The notes beneath the pieces were generated by a model, which searched no databases, had not been told where the DNA came from, and saw nothing but the letters and a program-made list of their open reading frames with translations. A DNA stretch of 6,842 nucleotides from positions 1 to 6,842 of the forward strand of contig JAITEJ010000114.1 in the NCBI GenBank assembly GCA_031282095.1, read 5' to 3'. The position numbers were made by a program, and so were the translations under genes. The DNA is from Clostridiales bacterium. GTDB lineage: Bacteria > Bacillota_A > Clostridia > Christensenellales > CAG-917. Numbering within the stretch: the first letter of the stretch is position 1; each line of letters begins with the position of its first letter. This document shows positions 1 through 6,435 of this stretch, in pieces.

Positions 1-1298
1 GTGAATAAAAGCGCGCGCTTTCCCGTGCCGACGCACGCGCCTATAGCGGCTCCCATACCGTAGCCCATCGTACCTAAGCCGCCGCTTGTCACGAAACTTC
101 TCGGACGTTCAAATTTATAATACTGCGCCGTCCACATTTGATGCTGCCCCACATCGGTGGCGACGACCGCGTCCTTGCCCAAAATATCGCCCGCCGTCTG
201 AATTATGTTTTTTGGGGTAAGCGGTTTTCCTGAGGTTCCCAGTATGTTTTCAGGACTTTTTTTCAACTCCGAAACATGATTCGCCCACTCCTTATTATTG
301 CGCGCGGGAAGAACGGCGAGCAAATCGGTCAATATCTTTTTTATATCTCCCACGACAAATTCATCGGCGCGGATATTCTTGTTGATTTCCGCGCGGTCTA
401 TATCGAACTGCAAAACCTTACAGTTTTTAACGAACGTTTCTTTCTTGCCGGTCGCTCTGTCCGAAAAACGCGCGCCCGCCGTTATAAGCAAGTCGCACTC
501 GGCGAGTGCGCGCGACGCGGCGTAACGTCCGTGCATACCCGCCATTCCGAGCGCTATTTCATGCATACGGGGAATTGCGGTAATACCCATCAGACTGGTG
601 GCTACGGGAGCGTCTATCCTCCTCGCGAACTCAAGAAGCTCCGCGGAAGCGTTTGATATGACCGTGCCGCCCCCCGCATAAATATAAGGGCGTTTAGCCG
701 CCTTTATCAGCTCGCACGCTTTCTCAACAGAATAAACGACCGGTCTGACCGCCTTGCCGAAGTCGAAATCCGCTTTCTCGTCGTATTCACAGGAGTTCTG
801 CTGTACATCTTTAGGTATATCCACCAGCACGGGTCCCGGTCTGCCGCTCCCGGCGATGACGAACGCTTCGCGAATGGTTTTCTGCAAATCCTCTACGCGC
901 TCGACAATATAGTTATGCTTGGTGACCGGCATGGTTATTCCCACTATATTGACCTCTTGAAAACTGTCCCGTCCGATAAGCTTAGTCGCCACGTTGCCGG
1001 TTATCGCCACCAATGGCACGCTGTCCAAATATGCCGTGGCGATGCCCGTCACGAGATTGCACGCCCCCGGACCGGAAGTTGCAAGCACCACTCCCGTCTT
1101 CCCGGTGACGCGGGCATAACCGTCGGCGGCGTGCGCCGCCCCTTGCTCGTGCGCGGTAATGATATGCCTTATCTTATCCCGATTGCGATATAACTCGTCG
1201 TAAACGTCCAGCACGCTGCCGCCCGGATAGCCGAAAATATCGGTCACTCCCGCAAACAATAATTCTTTTATCAATATTTCCGCTCCGCTAAGCCGCAT
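1..1298 (-). CDS. ilvB: Acetolactate synthase large (catalytic) subunit, 3' part outside window
   Basis: Catalyses the ThDP-dependent condensation of two pyruvates to acetolactate, or of pyruvate with 2-oxobutyrate to acetohydroxybutyrate. This is the first common step of valine, leucine and isoleucine synthesis in the cytoplasm. I read 432 full codons from ATG at 1298; the frame is open at the left edge. Visible: N-terminal pyrimidine-binding domain (about 1-165) with FGYPGGSVLDVYD and AHEQGAAHAADGYAR, where Glu51 is the expected catalytic Glu; GPGACNLVTGIA; GRDSFQE; a central domain (about 190-325) with GMAGMHG; and the start of the ThDP diphosphate domain with TDVGQHQMW (381-389) and SGGLGTMGYG (405-414). 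The window ends at ALLFT, just where the Mg-binding GDGSF motif should follow. A strong ribosome site (GGAGAGGAGAGG, 1304-1315) supports this start. The small regulatory subunit (ilvN/ilvH) would be expected further left but is not seen. The family assignment is firm; catabolic ALS is less likely given the biosynthetic-type motifs and the leader. Confidence 0.96.
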   Translation of the reverse strand, partial: MRLSGAEILIKELLFAGVTDIFGYPGGSVLDVYDELYRNRDKIRHIITAHEQGAAHAADGYARVTGKTGVVLATSGPGACNLVTGIATAYLDSVPLVAITGNVATKLIGRDSFQEVNIVGITMPVTKHNYIVERVEDLQKTIREAFVIAGSGRPGPVLVDIPKDVQQNSCEYDEKADFDFGKAVRPVVYSVEKACELIKAAKRPYIYAGGGTVISNASAELLEFARRIDAPVATSLMGITAIPRMHEIALGMAGMHGRYAASRALAECDLLITAGARFSDRATGKKETFVKNCKVLQFDIDRAEINKNIRADEFVVGDIKKILTDLLAVLPARNNKEWANHVSELKKSPENILGTSGKPLTPKNIIQTAGDILGKDAVVATDVGQHQMWTAQYYKFERPRSFVTSGGLGTMGYGMGAAIGACVGTGKRALLF

Positions 1299-1303
1299 AG
1301 CCG

Positions 1304-1315
1304 CCTCTCCTCTCC
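1304..1315 (-). promoter_or_regulatory. Strong Shine-Dalgarno of ilvB
   Basis: On the minus strand the purine run GGAGAGGAGAGG lies upstream of the ilvB ATG; its AGGAG core (1307-1311) is 8 bases from the start codon. It fixes the ilvB start and contrasts with the plus-strand genes, which lack a recognisable site. Confidence 0.85.
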
Positions 1316-1426
1316 GTCCTTATATTTTCCTGAGCCGTCTTGTTCCGTCAGCCCGTCATATTTTTTCGAACCGCTTCGTTTTTTCGGATCTTTTTATTTT
1401 TCCTGGACACTCCTATTGGTTTGCCG

Positions 1427-1452
1427 GTATAAAATTTTTTGAGTTTTTATAC
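1427..1452 (-). repeat. Small AT-rich inverted repeat beside the attenuator
   Basis: GTATAAAA (1427-1434) and TTTTATAC (1445-1452) form an 8-bp inverted repeat around a 10-nt spacer. It overlaps the foot of the attenuator hairpin by two bases, so the two folds compete slightly. The stem is weak and its function is unknown; it may be chance in AT-rich DNA. Confidence 0.35.
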
Positions 1453-1500
1453 TGAAACCTAAAAGCCCCGCTGCAATTGCAACGGGGCTTTGGTTTCAGT
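1451..1500 (-). terminator. Attenuator hairpin in the ilvB leader
   Basis: Near-perfect inverted repeat between the leader ORF and ilvB. In the minus-strand transcript the inner stem GCCCCG/CGGGGC encloses UUGCAAUUGCAG and is followed by UUUUAGGUUU. Outer arms ACUGAAACC/GGUUUCAGU extend it, with a 2-nt bulge. The single mismatched position is a U-G wobble in the minus-strand RNA but C/A in a plus-strand RNA, so the fold suits minus transcription better. The A-rich 5' flank and interrupted U run resemble an intrinsic terminator of modest strength. On the plus strand seven T follow at 1504-1510, so it could also stop plus-strand transcription, but no plus gene precedes it. Reading: a transcription attenuator controlled by translation of the leader peptide at 1524-1622. 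Its regulatory role is inferred from position and sequence. Confidence 0.75.
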
Positions 1501-1523
1501 AAATTTTTTTAGCGTTTACTTAA

Positions 1524-1622
1524 TCAAGCTTTTAGCAATTGCAAAACATTCCTCCCGTCTGCGATGACGACAAGCCCTATAATAACGCTAATTATAACGA
1601 CTATGGAAAAAATGTTAAGCAT
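1524..1622 (-). CDS. Branched-chain amino acid leader peptide (ilv attenuation), 32 aa
   Basis: Short ORF in the ilvB 5' leader: ATG at 1622, TGA at 1524-1526, 32 residues. Eighteen residues are Ile (7), Val (6) or Leu (5). The block IVVIISVIIGLVVI (residues 7-20) has 12 of 14. A GGAG (1629-1632) sits 6 bases before the ATG, and a near-consensus promoter lies just upstream (1647-1675). The length and composition closely resemble the 32-residue IlvL leader of the E. coli ilvGMEDA operon as I recall it, although the sequence is different. Expected role: with scarce charged Ile, Val or Leu tRNA the ribosome stalls in the block, an alternative RNA fold forms, and transcription continues into ilvB; with ample supply the ribosome reaches the stop codon and the hairpin at 1451-1500 terminates. 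The frame also stays open upstream through 2063, but that part is antisense to another gene and lies above the promoter. A small hydrophobic membrane peptide is the alternative reading, much less likely in this position. Confidence 0.87.
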   Translation of the reverse strand: MLNIFSIVVIISVIIGLVVIADGRNVLQLLKA

Positions 1623-1628
1623 TCGCTT

Positions 1629-1632
1629 CTCC
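1629..1632 (-). promoter_or_regulatory. Ribosome binding site of the leader peptide
   Basis: GGAG on the minus strand, 6 bases before the ATG at 1622. It decides the start of the 32-codon leader over any upstream start in the same open frame. Confidence 0.75.
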
Positions 1633-1646
1633 GTTAAGTTTTTTTT

Positions 1647-1675
1647 ATAATAACAGCGTCGCAAACATTTGTCAA
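1647..1675 (-). promoter_or_regulatory. Sigma70-type promoter of the ilv leader and ilvB
   Basis: On the minus strand: TTGACA (1670-1675), a 17-bp spacer (1653-1669), then TATTAT (1647-1652), preceded by TG one base away (TGTTATTAT, an extended -10). The start site should fall near 1640, about 18 bases before the leader ATG. This is close to consensus in every element, so strong basal initiation with control left to attenuation is the natural reading. Confidence 0.88.
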
Positions 1676-1695
1676 GCGATTTCACGAAAAAGTAG

Positions 1696-1724
1696 TGGAC
1701 AATAAGGAAGTAATACAATATACT
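1696..1724 (+). promoter_or_regulatory. Sigma70-type promoter of the InsA-like gene
   Basis: TGGACA (1696-1701), 17-bp spacer, TATACT (1719-1724). The predicted start site is around 1731, exactly at the ATG of the downstream gene, implying a leaderless transcript. Its -35 lies only 20 bp from the -35 of the divergent ilv promoter (1670-1675), so the two polymerases or a shared regulator could interfere with each other. Confidence 0.62.
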
Positions 1725-1730
1725 TTGTTC

Positions 1731-2021
1731 ATGGATAAACAACAAAACGAATGTCCCGCGTGCGGGGCGGCGGTAAAACAATACAAGAACGGACACAACC
1801 GTTCCGGAAGCAAAAAATGTCGGTGCGGAGTTTGCGGAAGGCAATATACTCCGGAGGCGCGCAGCCATGCTTACGGAGAAGAGGAACGTCAGCAAGCGCT
1901 TAAGCTGTTGGTTTCCGGGATGAGCGGTAGAGCCATAGGTTTGCAGATGGGTATGAGCAAGGCGAACGTGTATAACTGGGTTAAAAAGGGTCGTGGTTCT
2001 GCGGATAAGCCCGACGACTGA
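1731..2021 (+). CDS. Solo IS1 InsA-like zinc-ribbon/HTH protein, 96 aa
   Basis: The 96 residues read as a zinc ribbon followed by a helix-turn-helix. CPACG (8-12) and CGVCGRQYT (32-40) provide the four zinc cysteines. QALKLLVSGMSGRAIGLQMG (about 55-74) and MSKANVYNWVKK (75-86) form the HTH. This order matches InsA of IS1-family elements, which binds the IS ends and represses the transposase. No InsB-like DDE sequence follows in any frame as far as I can read, so this is either an IS remnant with only the first ORF or a domesticated DNA-binding protein. A GTG at 1695 is in frame (108 aa), but it overlaps the -35 box; ATG 1731 is preferred although it has no Shine-Dalgarno (nearest purine run AAGGAAG, about 20 bases off). 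The gene is divergent from the ilv leader. The family is fairly sure; the function is inferred. Confidence 0.78.
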   Translation: MDKQQNECPACGAAVKQYKNGHNRSGSKKCRCGVCGRQYTPEARSHAYGEEERQQALKLLVSGMSGRAIGLQMGMSKANVYNWVKKGRGSADKPDD

Positions 2022-2028
2022 CTTAATT

Positions 2029-2053
2029 TTTCGGATAAATCTGCTATCCGAAA
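2029..2053 (+). repeat. Inverted repeat after the InsA-like gene
   Basis: TTTCGGATA (2029-2037) and TATCCGAAA (2045-2053) form a perfect 9-bp stem with a 7-nt loop, starting 8 bases after the stop codon. No T run follows on either strand, so it is not a clear intrinsic terminator. It could be a 3'-end stabilising hairpin, a weak or factor-assisted terminator, or a protein binding site. Confidence 0.5.
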
Positions 2054-2076
2054 CTGCCGTCATTCACAGAGCAAGG

Positions 2077-2122
2077 CGTTTATTGACTGTATTTGCTTAT
2101 ACTTAATTCCTCCTCTGAACCG
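2077..2122 (+). repeat. Degenerate direct repeat, copy 1
   Basis: Begins CGTTTATTGACTG, has the shared core TTATACTTAATTC and ends CTGAACCG. Hand alignment with copy 2 (2172-2216) gives 40 matches over 46 columns, with 5 mismatches and one gap. The copies start 95 bp apart. Confidence 0.65.
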
Positions 2123-2171
2123 GTCGACTAAGGTTCGCCGTTTTTATACGCTTTCATCTATACAGATAAAA

Positions 2172-2216
2172 CGTTTATTGATTGAAATTGATTATACTTA
2201 ATTCTCATCTGAACCG
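2172..2216 (+). repeat. Degenerate direct repeat, copy 2
   Basis: Begins CGTTTATTGATTG, contains TTATACTTAATTC and ends CTGAACCG; matches copy 1 at 2077-2122. Origin is unknown: local duplication, paired operator sites, or remnant of a small element. Confidence 0.65.
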
Positions 2217-2363
2217 ATAAATGTTTTCTCGTTCTTGTGAACCGTTCTTAGTTAATTTCCTTCATTCAGACAGTTTATCTCTCTCGTTACTTTTTTCGGT
2301 TAGTGCCGACGCGCCTCGGTTGTGATTAAATATTTAGACTTTAAACCCCGTTGAGGATTATGT

Positions 2364-2391
2364 TTGACTTCACGGAGAAGTATGATATAAT
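2364..2391 (+). promoter_or_regulatory. Extended -10 promoter of the envelope protein/trkH unit
   Basis: TTGACT (2364-2369), 16-bp spacer, perfect TATAAT (2386-2391), with TG one base upstream of the -10 (TGATATAAT). The expected start site is about 2398, only a couple of bases before the ATG at 2400. This gives a leaderless or nearly leaderless mRNA for the 849-residue protein and probably trkH. Confidence 0.8.
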
Positions 2392-2399
2392 ATTTTATA

Positions 2400-4949
2400 A
2401 TGAAGAAATCGAGTGTTTTGACTATAACCGCATTGATTTTTTTGATTGCCGCTATCGTTTTTCTATGCGGCGGGCTTTCTTGTTCCGCGGCAAATCCGTA
2501 CGGCGGACGGGCGGACGCATCCGGACGCGATCCCGAAAACGGCGCAAATACCTTTGAAGCCGTATATCCGAAAAACGGCTGGCTATTGTTGGAGAATCCT
2601 GTACGGGTGACCGCGGACGGAGAAAACATCGCGGTTTTGGATAAAAGAGAGGACGGCGCGGCAGTTTTTTTAAACGGATCCCGCGTCGCCGTACCCGCCG
2701 ATACGAAGGATATTCTGTTTTTCAACGGCATACTTTTGGCGGTGGTTCCGGGCGGCTTGTTCGGGCTTAACGCGGACGGCGGTCTCATACGAATAACATT
2801 AAACGCCGGCGGCGATTTAAATTTAACTTCCGCGGAATTTTCCGCTTCCGAATCTGAACTTTTCGTAAAATCGGACGATACCGTATTCGTGTTCGGAAAG
2901 GACTTCGGCTTCATTAAAACTATAAGCTTATCTTACGGCTCTCCCGATTATAAAACCACTCTGCTTACCGCCGCGGCTCCCGATGGACTTGCCGCTTACG
3001 ACATCACGTTGGACGGACACTATAAATTTCTGATTCGCAAATATGCGGGCGGCGATAAATGGACGGAAATTGTCAGGAACACCGAATTGCTCGCATCGGA
3101 AATTCAGGTTTCCCGCAATCTCGCCGCACTGAAAGTCCAACCGTTGGGAACGGATTCGGGCGTATTTTATCTGCAATTTTTCGACCTTAAAGACGGAGGC
3201 AAACCCGTCGGCTCTTACGGCGCGGCAAATTTCAACGTCGAAGAGATCAGCGATTTTTGCCTGCTTGACAATTCCCTGTACATTCTTGACGGTGACGGCG
3301 GGCGTATTAAAGAATATTATCTGAACGGGGTCCTTTCCGGGGCGCCGCTTGACGAAATATCATGTATCGGTAGCGCGGGGGACGGGGATTTATTAAACTC
3401 GCCGTCGGGAATAGTCTTTGCCGGAGGCGCGCCGTTTATAGCGGATTCCGCGAACAAGCGCATCGTATCCCCTTCCGCCGCTCCGCTTGATTTAAGCTTT
3501 GTCCCGACCGATATGTCCGCGAAAAATAATCTGATCTATGTCGCGGGAGAAAACTCCGCGGCGGTTATAGCTTTGTCCGAAAGCGCTTCGGGGATAAGCC
3601 TCACAGTTAAAGAAACGCATACTCTTACGGGCTTGCCTGGGGGCATAACCGACGTTGAAGCGATCGACGGCCGCCTTGTGTTGTCCTCCGGCGGACATGT
3701 TTACATGCAAGGAGAAAAAGGCTTTTCAGAGCTTAAAGACATATCCGGCGTCTTGAAGACGGCTGTTTCGGAGGACGGTTCTTTAATATATATTTTTGAC
3801 GCAAACGGCATTTATCCATACGATTTATATGGAATAAAACAGCCTTACGGCATTACGCGCGACAGTTTACCGTCTGTAATAAACGATTTCGCCGTAGACT
3901 ATACGGGCAATATCTATGTATCCGACGGCGCGGAAATAACCGTCTATAAACGGGACGTATACGGTTTCGGCAAAACGGCTGCCGTTACGCTTTTCAATGA
4001 CGGCTATCCGCTCGGCTCCGTTTCCGCCGTCGCGCTCGGCTCGGACGGTCTGCTGTACTTTACATCCTCGAACCATTTCGCCGGCGTCAGTTCGGCAATA
4101 TCCTTCGCCACCTCAGAAAATTGCGGACTTGCGGACGAAAACGCGCAGTTTCCTCCTTTTCCCGCAATTACCGAGGCGGTAACGCTCGACGGCGTAATTT
4201 TATATCCGCGTATAGGTGATTTCGAACACGCGGCGGCTTTATCCGGCGGCGGCAATATCATAATTTTTGACGCGCTGTCCGACGAAGCGTATTCCTACAT
4301 CCAAACCGAAGGAGACCGTTTCGGCTTTATCGAAAACCGTTTTCTGAAGAAATTGAACAGTTTGGAACCGCCCTGCAAAAAAGGATATATTTTGCCGAAC
4401 GGAAGTGGAAATGACGCTCCGGGCGGGCGCAATCTGTATGAATACCCGTCAGTTTACAAACCCGCGCCGTATATTACTTTAGATGAATTCACCTACGTAA
4501 CCGTTTCCGCGGCGTTGCACTTTAAAACGTCTTCGGACTCAAAATGGACGTGGCTCAAGCTGGAATACGGCGGACGCGTCTACTATACTCCTTCGTTCAA
4601 CATCGCGGAGGACACCGACGAGCCGATAGTGGTAGCCGCGGACGCGGTTTATAATAAAATCCTCTCCCGCAAACCGGGACATTATGTCAGGGTATACTCC
4701 GAACCCGGAAACGGCGAGGTCGTCGCGGAATGCAGAGACGGGCAAAGAGTTCAGGTTTTGGGTAAAACCGCGGACGGAAAATATGTCAAAATCCGAGCGA
4801 AAAATGTTGTAGGCTACGTCGGCGTTTCCGATCTGACCGCCGCCGCGCTGACCACGTCCGAAACACTGGGGCTTGTGCTGGGGCTTATAGCCGCGGCCGC
4901 GGCCGCACTCATATTTATCCTATTGAGAAATCAAAGTAAAAAACGATAA
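2400..4949 (+). CDS. Exported, C-terminally anchored beta-propeller/SH3-like protein, 849 aa
   Basis: I do not recognise a named family. Residues 1-31 form a signal peptide (MKK, a hydrophobic stretch from about 6 to 27, likely cut near SCSA/AN). Residues about 55-650 carry many short beta-rich repeats typical of beta-propellers. NHL-like segments include NSPSGIVFAGGAPFIADSAN (333-352), NDFAVDYTGNIYVSDG (495-510) and VSAVALGSDGLLYFTSS (541-557). Two SH3-like modules follow, a divergent one at about 680-740 and a clearer one at about 757-813 (YVRVYSEPGNGEVV through GYVGVSDL). Residues 823-842 are a Gly/Ala/Leu membrane helix with a basic tail (RNQSKKR), so the bulk should face outside with the C-terminus in the cytoplasm. 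Start ATG 2400 has an in-frame stop just upstream (2388) and no Shine-Dalgarno; the signal peptide and promoter position support it. Two bases separate it from trkH, indicating one transcript. Possible roles are wall binding, sensing or scaffolding; none is shown. Confidence 0.88.
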   Translation: MKKSSVLTITALIFLIAAIVFLCGGLSCSAANPYGGRADASGRDPENGANTFEAVYPKNGWLLLENPVRVTADGENIAVLDKREDGAAVFLNGSRVAVPADTKDILFFNGILLAVVPGGLFGLNADGGLIRITLNAGGDLNLTSAEFSASESELFVKSDDTVFVFGKDFGFIKTISLSYGSPDYKTTLLTAAAPDGLAAYDITLDGHYKFLIRKYAGGDKWTEIVRNTELLASEIQVSRNLAALKVQPLGTDSGVFYLQFFDLKDGGKPVGSYGAANFNVEEISDFCLLDNSLYILDGDGGRIKEYYLNGVLSGAPLDEISCIGSAGDGDLLNSPSGIVFAGGAPFIADSANKRIVSPSAAPLDLSFVPTDMSAKNNLIYVAGENSAAVIALSESASGISLTVKETHTLTGLPGGITDVEAIDGRLVLSSGGHVYMQGEKGFSELKDISGVLKTAVSEDGSLIYIFDANGIYPYDLYGIKQPYGITRDSLPSVINDFAVDYTGNIYVSDGAEITVYKRDVYGFGKTAAVTLFNDGYPLGSVSAVALGSDGLLYFTSSNHFAGVSSAISFATSENCGLADENAQFPPFPAITEAVTLDGVILYPRIGDFEHAAALSGGGNIIIFDALSDEAYSYIQTEGDRFGFIENRFLKKLNSLEPPCKKGYILPNGSGNDAPGGRNLYEYPSVYKPAPYITLDEFTYVTVSAALHFKTSSDSKWTWLKLEYGGRVYYTPSFNIAEDTDEPIVVAADAVYNKILSRKPGHYVRVYSEPGNGEVVAECRDGQRVQVLGKTADGKYVKIRAKNVVGYVGVSDLTAAALTTSETLGLVLGLIAAAAAALIFILLRNQSKKR

Positions 4950-4951
4950 CG

Positions 4952-6394
4952 ATGAATTACAGAACGATTGTCCGTATGTTAGGACGAGTAATATTTATAA
5001 TAGGAGTTTTTCTCCTGATTCCCCTTTTCGTATCCGCGGGAATGCGCGATGGCATATACCTTTCCTTTCTTATACCTTCGTTGTGTATGCTGGCGGTCGG
5101 TGCGGGTCTGAGTTTTGTAAAGCCCGACGACGACTCTATGGGCATAGCGGCGGGTTTTGCCGTCGTCGCCTTATCGTGGATCGCCATATCGTTTTTAGGA
5201 AGCCTGCCCTTTCTCATAAGCGGCGGTCTGTCCGAATATATCGACTGCCTGTTCGAGTCGGTTTCCGGTTTCACCACAACGGGCGCGTCCGTTATATCCG
5301 ACGTAGAGGCGATGCCGCGCAGTTTACTGTTATGGCGCAGCCTGACGCATTGGATAGGCGGCTTAGGCGTGCTGCTGTTTGTCATAGCGGTGCTGCCTAA
5401 AGCGGACGGCGGCGCGATGCACATATTCCGTGCCGAATCTACGGGACCGCAGGTAGGAAAACTTGTTTCAAAGCTAAAAATAACGGCGCGCATACTTTAT
5501 CTTATCCACATAACCTTCACTCTTATCGAAACTGCCGCCCTGCTTATTTGCGGGCTTAACTTCTTCGACGCCGTAAACGCCGCGCTCTCCACTGCGGGCA
5601 CGGGAGGCTTCAGCGTACACAACGCTTCCGTTTCTTTTTATGATTCGCTGCCTGTGGAAATGGTGATTATGGCGTTTATGTTCTTGTTTTCCGTCAACTA
5701 TAATATTTTCTTCCTCATCGTAATCGGCAAAGCGCGGCAGGCGTTTAAAAGCGAGGAGTTCCGCGCTTATATAATAATGCTCGCGGCCGCAATCCTCGCC
5801 GTAGCTATAAACATTATTCCCGTTTACGGCTCATTTTTAACCGCTCTGCGTTATTCCTCGTTCCAGGCTTTCAGCGTTTCGAGTACGACGGGATTCATGA
5901 GCGCGGACTATACCGAATGGCCGGCGTTTTCTCAAGCCGTAATACTCCTCCTTATGGTAATAGGCTCCATGGCCGGTTCCACGGGAGGAGGCTTCAAGGT
6001 ATCGCGCTTTTTGATTCTGACTAAGTCCTTTCTGAAAAACTCCAACTCCATGCTCCGCCCCCGCTCCGTCAAAACACTGAAATTTGACGGCAAACCCTTA
6101 GACTCTCAAGTGCTGGACAGCGTTTACGGTTTCTTCGCCGCCTATACGGTTCTCATAATATGCGGCACCCTGCTTATTTCTCTGAACGGCTTCGACTTTG
6201 CCACAAATTTCTCCGCCGCGCTGACCAGCTTCTCAAACGCCGGTCCGGGGCTCTCCGGAATAGGTCCTTCATTTAATTACGGTGAATTTTCCGCACTTTC
6301 TAAGCTCGTCATGTGTTTTCTCATGTTGGCGGGGCGCCTAGAGATCTTTCCCATGCTGTTCATATTCTATCCGCGCACATGGCTTAAAAAATAG
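4952..6394 (+). CDS. trkH: Trk/Ktr-type potassium uptake membrane subunit TrkH, 480 aa
   Basis: Membrane pore subunit of a K+ (or K+/Na+) uptake system of the TrkH/KtrB superfamily. The four pore loops are all visible, with their filter glycines: SGFTTTGAS (G111), STAGTGGFS (G216), SSTTGFMS (G314) and SNAGPG (G431). SMAGSTGGGFKVSR (339-352) and GRLEIFPML (461-469) are further conserved family segments. Its length is normal for TrkH and it is rich in membrane helices throughout. It starts 2 bases after the TAA of the preceding gene with no clear Shine-Dalgarno, so translational coupling is likely. Transport normally needs the cytoplasmic NAD/ATP-binding subunit TrkA/KtrA, which is not in the window; the downstream DNA is IS debris. 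Family is certain; TrkH versus KtrB naming is by overall form (extra N-terminal segment, about 480 residues). Confidence 0.95.
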   Translation: MNYRTIVRMLGRVIFIIGVFLLIPLFVSAGMRDGIYLSFLIPSLCMLAVGAGLSFVKPDDDSMGIAAGFAVVALSWIAISFLGSLPFLISGGLSEYIDCLFESVSGFTTTGASVISDVEAMPRSLLLWRSLTHWIGGLGVLLFVIAVLPKADGGAMHIFRAESTGPQVGKLVSKLKITARILYLIHITFTLIETAALLICGLNFFDAVNAALSTAGTGGFSVHNASVSFYDSLPVEMVIMAFMFLFSVNYNIFFLIVIGKARQAFKSEEFRAYIIMLAAAILAVAINIIPVYGSFLTALRYSSFQAFSVSSTTGFMSADYTEWPAFSQAVILLLMVIGSMAGSTGGGFKVSRFLILTKSFLKNSNSMLRPRSVKTLKFDGKPLDSQVLDSVYGFFAAYTVLIICGTLLISLNGFDFATNFSAALTSFSNAGPGLSGIGPSFNYGEFSALSKLVMCFLMLAGRLEIFPMLFIFYPRTWLKK

Positions 6395-6435
6395 AATTCC
6401 TTGTTTCATATTACGGAACTGTGCTTGCAATAGAC

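Larger units (their letters stand above)
2022..2363. other. Gene-free AT-rich spacer with degenerate repeats
   Basis: No convincing gene on either strand; long frames crossing it have no start signals or family features. It contains an inverted repeat just after the InsA-like gene (2029-2053), two degenerate copies of a direct repeat (2077-2122 and 2172-2216), a short inverted pair GAACC/GGTTC (2117-2121, 2132-2136), and another TGAACCG near 2237. The texture (AT-rich, repetitive, no codon pattern) differs from the flanking genes and resembles decayed mobile DNA or a regulatory spacer. No tRNA or riboswitch is recognised. Confidence 0.6.

Noticed and set aside
276..656. Plus-strand frame of 126 codons
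   Set aside because: It is the complement of well-conserved ilvB sequence, with no family resemblance of its own.
1354..1416. A 20-codon Lys/Arg-rich minus-strand frame with a GTG start between attenuator and ilvB
   Set aside because: The only purine-rich site (AGGAG) directly abuts and overlaps the GTG, leaving no usable spacing, and the region is simply A-rich in that strand.
1299..1640. T-box riboswitch as the control element of ilvB
   Set aside because: I looked for the conserved T-box sequence (a GGGTGG-ACCGCG type motif) and the usual stem arrangement on the minus strand and found none; the leader ORF explains the region better.
1524..2063. A 179-codon minus-strand frame covering the leader peptide and the complement of the InsA-like gene
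   Set aside because: The upstream two thirds are antisense to a protein with clear zinc-ribbon and HTH motifs and lie above the ilv promoter at 1647-1675. Only the last 32 codons have a ribosome site and a meaningful composition.
4890..4908. Short tandem GCCGCG/GGCCGC run in the 849-residue protein gene
   Set aside because: It encodes the poly-alanine part of the C-terminal membrane helix, so codon use and composition explain it without a separate function.
4957..5493. Minus-strand frame of 178 codons
   Set aside because: Antisense to trkH; its open length is explained by codon bias of the real gene, and it shows no domain features.
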